From Microstegium vimineum (taxonomy: Eukaryota > Streptophyta > Magnoliopsida > Poales > Poaceae), in assembly GCA_022036555.1 (NCBI GenBank), contig CM039130.1, positions 19,060,570 to 19,124,569 on the forward strand: 64,000 nucleotides of DNA, read 5' to 3'. The notes under the pieces are model-generated. The model saw only the letters and a list, made by a program, of their open reading frames with translations, did no database searches and had not been told where the DNA came from. The stretch's first letter is position 1. Each line of letters starts with the position of its first letter. The translations under genes were made by a program, and so were the position numbers. Shown here piece by piece: positions 57,731 to 64,000 of this stretch.

Positions 57731-60085
57731 ATGGAGCGAGGTGTTGGCAAACCTCCATTCTTCGATGGAACTAATTTCGCCTATTGGAAGGTGCGCATGT
57801 CCGCTTACCTTCAAGGGCTTGATTCGAAGATTTGGGAGATTTGTGAGAATGAGGACTACGTGGTTCTTGGCGCTCGGATCACCGAACTCCAAGCTACGCA
57901 ACATGCTTCAAACGCAAGAGCCCGTAGCATCCTCTTCTCGAGTTTGTCTCTTCCTGAGTTTGAGCGAGTTTCGAGTCTCACTACGGCACGAGAGATCTGG
58001 CAAACACTTGTGCGATATCATGAGGGAAACCCTCAGATCAAGTCTAGACTCTTCGACACGTACCGTAGGGAGTACGAGAACTTCGTTCAGTTGGCCGGCG
58101 AATCTGTTGACGGGATGTTCACTCGCTTCCAATCTATCGTCAACAAGATGCGTGCTAATCGGACCAACTTGCCTTATGATGATCATGAGATGGCTATCAA
58201 GCTTTTGCATGCCCTTGATCGGAAGGTATGGGAGATGAAGGTGGCTGCCATCCAGGAGTCACCGGGCTATGACGCCCTGACCGTGGACGAGCTATTCAGC
58301 AAGCTCAAGTCCTCGGAGATTGACCACCAGACCCGGGCCAAGCTTGAGAACCCGTCGAACCCATCCATGGCGTTGGTTTCCGGCCCCGGTGGTGTGTCTT
58401 CTTCTTCCTCTAACCCTTCACACTCTTCGTTCGCTTTGTCTTTGATGTCTGTGACAGAGGAACAAGTGGAGGCGCTTGGAGATGATGAGCTGGCTTTGGT
58501 CATCACCAAGTTCTCACGGTTTCACAACAACCGTTTGAACCGTCGGCGTGGTGGCTCAGCAAAGGGGTGCTACCGTTGCGGTGATGAGGATCACTTCATT
58601 GCAAACTGCCCCAAGAAAGCTGCGGGTGACTTCACCAAGCGCAAGGACAAGCGCGAGCACCGCTTCGAGGACAAGCACAAGGCCAAGGGCGGCTACAACC
58701 GAAAGTTCTCCAAGAAGGTGATCGACAAGGTGAAGGCCAAGCACCGAGCCTTCCTCGCCTCCCTCAGCGACATCGATGCCTCCTCCGACGGGGGTTCTTC
58801 CTCAAGCGACGATGAGTCGAAGGGAAAGGTTGAGGACAAGCTCAACGGCCTCTGCTTCTACGCCAACGCCAAGCACGGTGGTTTCTGCACCATGGCGATT
58901 GAAGAAGGCAAGGTCGGGAAGTTCAAGGATGGCCCCGACTACGACTCCGACACACCCGAGGTATCACCCACCATCGAATCCCTCTCTCTCGAGCTTGAGT
59001 CTCTGAACGATACCTTGCTTAGTCAGGATGCTTTGCTCAAGCGTGCCGCTTGTGAGAGGAACGATTTCAAAGCAAAGTACCTTAGCACGCTTCATGAGCT
59101 GGAGTTTGCTAAGGCACAAGTGGTGGTTACCGAGGAGGTAGAGTGTGATGCTTGTGCTATCCACATGTCTGATCTTGTCACACTTCAGGACAAGTATGGC
59201 ACTCTACTTGAGGAGATTAGTGAGCTGAAGGCTAGACCTAGCTTACTTGGTGCGTGCAAGTCTTGCTTAGGCTTGCGTTCTGAGCTGGCACAGAAGGATG
59301 CTAGGTTTGCTGTGCTAGAGAAGGTCAGCTCAGATAGCACTAGAGAGTCGGATCGCTTTGAGGCTTTGGAGCTTGAGATCGCATCGTGTAGACACGACAA
59401 GATGCGTGCCGAGGAAGAAAACACATACCTTCGGTCCATCTTGAGCTGGGTGTCTTGCCGAGAGCCGCAGTTGGGGATGATGCTTAGCCAGTGCAAGCGA
59501 GCTGGCAGCACGGGAGTAGGCTTTGCTGTAGGTGGGAAGGACGATAGCTTGTTCGGTAGGATCGGTGAGTGCAGTGGTTTGAGCGAGAATGAGAAATCCA
59601 CCACAACACCCAAGCTTACCAAGATCACTCCACCTAAGCCTACCGACCCCTCCAAGTTTCCTGTGAGAGATGGTGTGTTTGAAGAGCCACCCAAAACCAC
59701 TCCACAAAAGCAAGTGTGGATTGCCAAACCAAACCACCTTCGCAACCCACTTGACACACTGCCAGACATCTCTAGTGATCCCCTTCCTAAGAAAGCTAGA
59801 GCCACCCAACCCAACAAGAGAGTGCCTACCAAGAGTGTGGTGAGGTACCATTGTGAGTATTGTGAGCGGGATGGGAACTTGGCTGAGTTTTGCTTTAGGA
59901 GGAAGAGAGATGATCGGAGGCAGGTTGAGTTGAACAACCGGGACATGTACCACCCACGAGTTGGGGTGCGTGAACCGGAAGTTCAGAGGCGCACTTCTAG
60001 GCCTAGAGGTACAATGCCTCAAGGTGCTAGGCCTCAGGAGGCGAGACCACGTGGTGGTCGTGCCCGGCGGGGGTACCGGTCGTGA
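57731..60085 (+). CDS. R13 Gag, 784 residues, C-terminus changed by a frameshift
   Basis: Starts at ATG 57731 (MERGVGKPPFFDGTNFAYWK). The in-frame upstream TTG is not a likely start. The copia Gag domain runs to about residue 200 (RMSAYLQGLDSKIWEI, LLHALDRKVWEM). A zinc knuckle CYRCGDEDHFIANC is at residues 280-293. A Lys-rich and Ser/Asp-rich stretch follows, then a coiled coil at about residues 420-600. A second knuckle-like motif CEYCERDGNLAEFC lies at residues 708-721, with Asn where His would bind zinc. Gag assembles the particle and binds RNA. Near 60070, in a run of G, the frame shifts; the natural tail is read in another frame to 60302. Confidence 0.9.
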   Translation: MERGVGKPPFFDGTNFAYWKVRMSAYLQGLDSKIWEICENEDYVVLGARITELQATQHASNARARSILFSSLSLPEFERVSSLTTAREIWQTLVRYHEGNPQIKSRLFDTYRREYENFVQLAGESVDGMFTRFQSIVNKMRANRTNLPYDDHEMAIKLLHALDRKVWEMKVAAIQESPGYDALTVDELFSKLKSSEIDHQTRAKLENPSNPSMALVSGPGGVSSSSSNPSHSSFALSLMSVTEEQVEALGDDELALVITKFSRFHNNRLNRRRGGSAKGCYRCGDEDHFIANCPKKAAGDFTKRKDKREHRFEDKHKAKGGYNRKFSKKVIDKVKAKHRAFLASLSDIDASSDGGSSSSDDESKGKVEDKLNGLCFYANAKHGGFCTMAIEEGKVGKFKDGPDYDSDTPEVSPTIESLSLELESLNDTLLSQDALLKRAACERNDFKAKYLSTLHELEFAKAQVVVTEEVECDACAIHMSDLVTLQDKYGTLLEEISELKARPSLLGACKSCLGLRSELAQKDARFAVLEKVSSDSTRESDRFEALELEIASCRHDKMRAEEENTYLRSILSWVSCREPQLGMMLSQCKRAGSTGVGFAVGGKDDSLFGRIGECSGLSENEKSTTTPKLTKITPPKPTDPSKFPVRDGVFEEPPKTTPQKQVWIAKPNHLRNPLDTLPDISSDPLPKKARATQPNKRVPTKSVVRYHCEYCERDGNLAEFCFRRKRDDRRQVELNNRDMYHPRVGVREPEVQRRTSRPRGTMPQGARPQEARPRGGRARRGYRS

Positions 60086-60302
60086 CCCATACGACTACGG
60101 GCTTCCTGGCGGTGGCTTTACTCCACCCTTCTTTAGCGGACCACGTTTTCCCTATCGTGGTGATCGCTATCCTCCCGTGGGGCAGGAGATGTTTGGTTTT
60201 TCTCCTAACCCATTCATTGGGCAAGTGGGACAACACTGGTATCCTTCACAGTTTACTAACCCCAGTGTTGGTCCGTTTGCTCACCCTATGTCTTTTTATT
60301 GA
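60086..60302 (+). pseudogene. R13 Gag C-terminal tail in a shifted frame
   Basis: The alternative frame reads on from about 60070 as a Pro/Phe/Gly/Tyr-rich tail (DPYDYGLPGGGFTPPFF) to TGA 60300-60302. Its composition suits a Gag tail. The stop lies only 5 bases before the open pol frame. Confidence 0.65.
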
Positions 60303-60307
60303 TGTAG

Positions 60308-63300
60308 GAAGGAGGACTGGAGGAGACTTGGCTTGTGGATTCTGGATGCTCACGCCATATGACCGGAAGTGCCAAGTGGTTTTCCAGCCTCGACCCCGTG
60401 CGCCACACCGAGTACATCACTTTCGGGGACAAGAGTAAAGGTAAGGTTGTCTCCCGGGGGTCCATCCGAGTCAATTCGTCTTTTGTCCTCAAGGATGTTG
60501 CTTTGGTTGCGAATTTGCATTTTAATCTTCTCTCGGTTTCGCAACTCCTTGAAGACGGTTTTGAAGTGAGCTTTAAGCCAAACTTGTCTCGGATTTTGGA
60601 CTCTCGTGGTGACCTTGTTTGCCGGATTTTACCCTTCGGGAAGGTTTTTCGTGCGGATTTTTCTATCTCTTCCGGACCTTCTCGTTGTCTTCTTGCCGGT
60701 TCTTCTTCCGAGCTTTGGAAGTGGCATAGGAGATTGGGACATTTGAGTTTTGACTTGCTTGCAAGGCTTAGTTCAATGGACCTTATCCAAGGATTGCCAA
60801 AGCTGAAGTTCGAGAAAGATTTGGTTTGCCATCCTTGCAGACATGGCAAGATGGTTGCTGCTTCCCATCCTCCCGTAACTCAAATTATGACCTCTCAACC
60901 TGGCGAGCTCTTACACATGGACACAGTTGGTCCAGCTCGGGTTAGGTCGGAAGGAGGGAAGTGGTATGTGATTGTAGTCGTTGATGACTACTCGAGGTAC
61001 TCTTGGGTGTTCTTTTTGGAGAGTAAGGATGAGGCTTTTATGCATGTGCGTGATCTGATTTTGAGATTGCAAAATGAGCTACCTAAGCATGTCATGAGAG
61101 CTATTCGCAGTGATAATGGCACAGAATTCAAGAATGCTCAATTTGCATCTTTTTGCTCTTCTTTGGGTTTGGATCACCAATTTTCTTCTCCTTACACTCC
61201 CCAGCAGAATGGTGTTGTTGAGCGCAAGAATCGGACCCTTGTTGAGATGGCCAGGACAATGCTCGATGAGCACAGGACTCCTAGGCGGTATTGGGCCGAA
61301 GCACTCAATTCTGCTTGCTATGTTTCCAATCGCATTTTTCTTCGGGCTTTTAAGAAAAAGACCTCTTATGAGCTGCGATTTGGGAGACCACCCAAGGTAA
61401 GTCACCTACGGGTGTTTGGGTGCAGGTGCTTCATCCTCAAAAAGGGCGGTAAGTTAGATAAATTTGAATCACGGTCTTCTGACGGTATATTTCTTGGTTA
61501 TTCTACTCACTTTCGTGCTTATCGTGCACTTAACCTTGAGACTAACCGAGTGATGGAGACTAGTGAGATTACATTCGATGAAACTATGCCCTGTGTTTCC
61601 ACTGCTTTTGAGCTTGCAGGTGATGATGAGGTGAACACTAGCATTTTTGTGGAGGAGGAGCAGGACGACGCCGATTGGGGTGATCCCGAGCCGACTCCAC
61701 CGGCTGCCCCAGTCGATCCTGTGACGTCTACTTCGGCTCACGGCCCGGACCCTTCTACTTCCTCTACATGGGGGCCGTTCGAGCAGCTTCCTCAGTCGGT
61801 GCCCGTTGCACCCGAGGGAGCTCCAGTTGCTGTCGAGGGAGAGGCGACTTCTTCACGTGAGGCACCGCTACACATTCAGCATCACCACCCTCCTCAGACT
61901 ATGATCGGTGACATCAACGAGCGTACCACACGCTCCAGGTCATATCGTATCTCTCACTTTGCTCATTCGGCTTTTGTCGCGTCTTTTGAGCCCGAGATGT
62001 TGGACACGCATTGATGGATCCGGATTGGGTTAATGCCATGCATGAGGAGTTAGAGAACTTTGAGCGAAACCGTGTTTGGGTCTTAGTGCCACCACCACCA
62101 AGTTGCCACCCTATAGGAACCAAGTGGGTTTTCAAAAACAAACAAAGTGAGGATGGGGTGGTAGTGCGTAACAAGGCTAGGTTGGTAGCGCAAGGCTTTT
62201 GTCAAAAGGAGGGAATAGACTATGAGGAAACCTTTGCTCCCGTAGCTCGTTTAGAAGCCATTAGAATCCTTTTAGCTTTTGCGGCTTCTAAGGGGTTTAA
62301 ACTCTTTCAAATGGATGTTAAAAGTGCTTTTCTAAACGGCTACATAGAGGAGGAAGTGTTTGTTAGACAACCTCCCGGTTTCGAAAATCCCAAGTTTCCA
62401 AACCATGTTTTTAGACTTCATAAAGCTTTGTATGGTTTGAAACAAGCACCTAGAGCATGGTATGATAGGCTAAAGACCTTTTTGCTTGCTAAGGGTTTTA
62501 AAATGGGATCGGTAGATAAGACGTTGTTTCTCCTCAAGCAAGGCAAAGACACTCTCCTTGTCCAAATTTACGTGGATGATATCATCTTTGGTGGTTCTTC
62601 TCATGCTCTTGTTGCCAAGTTTGCAGATCTCATGAGCAGGGAATTTGAGATGAGCATGATGGGAGAGTTGACTTTCTTTCTCGGGTTGCAAATCAAGCAA
62701 ACCGAGAAGGGACGTTTGTGCACCAAGGCAAGTACACGAAGGATATCTTGAAGAAGTTTGACATGGGCGAGGCAAAGCCCCTCTCGACGCCTATGTCAAC
62801 TACTACTGCCTTGGATGCGGATGAGGAAGGAGAAGCGGTGGACCAGACGGAGTACCGCAGCATGATCGGGTCGCTTCTGTACCTGACGGCGACCCGGCCG
62901 GACATTCAGTTCGCCGTCTGCCTGTGTGCTCGCTTTCAGGCGTCCCCACGGACATCGCACAAGCAGGCGGTGAAACGCATCATGAGGTATTTGCGCTTCA
63001 CTCCCGAATTTGGTCTTTGGTTTTCTGCCGCCTCCTCTCTTGTGCTTTGTGGTTATTCTGATGCCGACTTTGCCGGTTGCCGTCTTGATAGAAAGTCCAC
63101 TTCTGGGACTTGCCAGTTTCTTGGTTCATCTCTTGTGTCTTGGTCTTCTCGCAAACAGTCTAGCGTGGCACAGTCGACGTGCGAAGCTGAGTACGTTGCC
63201 GCGGCTAGCTGTTGTTCGCAGTTGCTTTGGATGACCGCAACTTTAAAGGATTTTGGTCTTGAGCTTACTAAAGTGCCTCTGCTTTGTGATAGCACGAGTG

Positions 63301-63512
63301 CCATTAGTGTAGCCAAAAATCCCGTGCTTCACTCTAAGACAAAGCACATTGATGTTCGCTTCCACTTTCTGAGAGATCACTATGAGAAGGGCGACATTGA
63401 CCTCCGGCATGTCGATACCCAAAACCAGCTAGCGGATATTCTCACAAAACCTCTCGATCAAGTTGCGTTTTCTCGCCTTCGGGGTGAGTTGGGTGTTTGC
63501 TTCCCTTTTTAG
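60308..63512 (+). pseudogene. R13 pol: protease, integrase, reverse transcriptase, RNase H
   Basis: The frame opens right after TAG 60305-60307. Protease DSGCSRHMTG starts at 60338. Integrase: zinc-binding WHRRLGHLS...CHPCRHGK (about 60722-60850), Asp in LLHMDTVGPA (about 60920), Asp in RSDNGTEFK (about 61110), Glu in NGVVERKNRTL (about 61220). A Pro/Ser-rich linker runs to about 61900. Reverse transcriptase: QMDVKSAFLNG (about 62310) and YVDD at 62569-62580. RNase H: GYSDADFAG (about 63055), CEAEYVAAA (about 63181), LLCDSTSAI (about 63285). All catalytic residues are present. Two single-base shifts, near 61997 and 62710, break the frame. Ends at TAG 63510-63512. Confidence 0.92.
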
Positions 63513-64000
63513 TTGAGGGAAGCTCTTTGTGTTTCTTTTTCTTTTTTGGTTCTTTTTGTCTTTTCTTTTAATTTGTGTCATTGCATTTTGCATCTCATTT
63601 GCATTTGTGACATAGTTCATATTAAGCTTCATACCTATAGCCGATATAATGAATCTATGCTCTGTTTGAGGTGCTTTATGTGTCTATGGTGTTGCCTAAC
63701 TTAGACTCTCTTTGATCTCTTGATATGCAATAGAGCTAAGTTAGAAAAGCTTTAAAACTGACTTTAATTCCCATGTCACCTCTGAAATGGCACTACCATG
63801 TGTAGGCTTTTGAAGATCCTTCTTGGCTGCCTTATATATAGCTTGTATCTATGGCTCTTCATTGTTTCATTCACTTCCATTGCGCACCATGCTTAAAGTT
63901 GAACTAAAATGAAATTGTTCTCTGTTTTGTGCTTTGGAAAGATCGAGTTGGGTTTGCATTGTGAGCACTTCACCGTGTGTTCGAGACTGCTTCCCATATG
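63513..64000 (+). other. R13 3' internal non-coding region
   Basis: T-rich sequence after pol with no gene in the visible 488 bases and no extra downstream gene yet, unlike R12. The 3' LTR must lie beyond the window. Confidence 0.7.

Larger units (their letters stand above)
55684..64000 (+). mobile_element. R13: nearly intact Sirevirus-type Ty1/copia element, 3' end beyond window
   Basis: 5' LTR, initiator tRNA-Met primer site, gag, pol and start of the 3' non-coding region. Only about three single-base frameshifts break the two genes, so this is the youngest-looking complete element here. Same LTR family as R7, opposite orientation. Confidence 0.88.

Noticed and set aside
1..64000. tRNA, rRNA or ordinary host genes
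   Set aside because: I found no tRNA cloverleaf, rRNA block or host-type exon series outside the retrotransposons; the only spliced genes are the antisense ones in R4 and R9.

Overview
The window is repeat-rich plant DNA, almost certainly from a grass. I find no ordinary host gene in it. Nearly every base belongs to nested LTR retrotransposons plus one CACTA-type DNA transposon end. The grass assignment is an inference from the element families: Athila-type gypsy with a tRNA-Asp-like primer site, Tat-type gypsy with a second RNase H and an antisense plant-mobile-domain gene, and Sirevirus-type copia. I cannot name the species.

Layout (R numbers are used throughout). R1 (1-8538, minus) is an Athila-type gag-protease element whose left LTR is cut by the window edge. 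It sits in R2 (8539-12964, plus), of which only 3' internal sequence and the 3' LTR are seen. R2 sits in R3 (minus), an Athila-type element split into 12965-16502 and 32986-34952. Between the halves of R3 lies R4 (16503-32985, minus), a Tat-type element flanked by the duplication GGGTC. R4 is itself interrupted in its reverse transcriptase by R5, a 4.0-kb solo LTR (23803-27830) flanked by ACCAG. To the right are R6 (34953-35544, start of an LTR), R7 (35545-37825, 3' end of a Sirevirus, minus), R8 (37826-about 39775, 3' end of an Athila-type element, minus), R9 (about 39776-42171, 3' end of a Tat-type element, plus), R10 (42172-about 43690, Athila-type LTR, plus), R11 (about 43691-44358, a CACTA end), R12 (44359-54749, Sirevirus with gag, pol, a downstream extra gene and 3' LTR), a GC-rich unassigned stretch (54750-55683), and R13 (55684 to the window end, a nearly intact Sirevirus with 5' LTR, gag and pol).

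Function. The Athila-type elements show Gag and protease but no polymerase or integrase, so they would need another element's enzymes. R4, R12 and R13 carry full gag-pol gene sets, all broken: R13 by only about three single-base frameshifts, R4 and R12 by many stops and shifts.

The most interesting pattern cuts across families. Each family carries its own short CG-rich, mostly palindromic motif, scattered through LTRs, spacers and sometimes coding sequence. Two LTRs of one Sirevirus family have swapped the motif at the same position. Also notable are antisense intron-containing genes in both Tat elements, a tandem protease pair in R1, and a promoter-removing deletion in the 5' LTR of R4.
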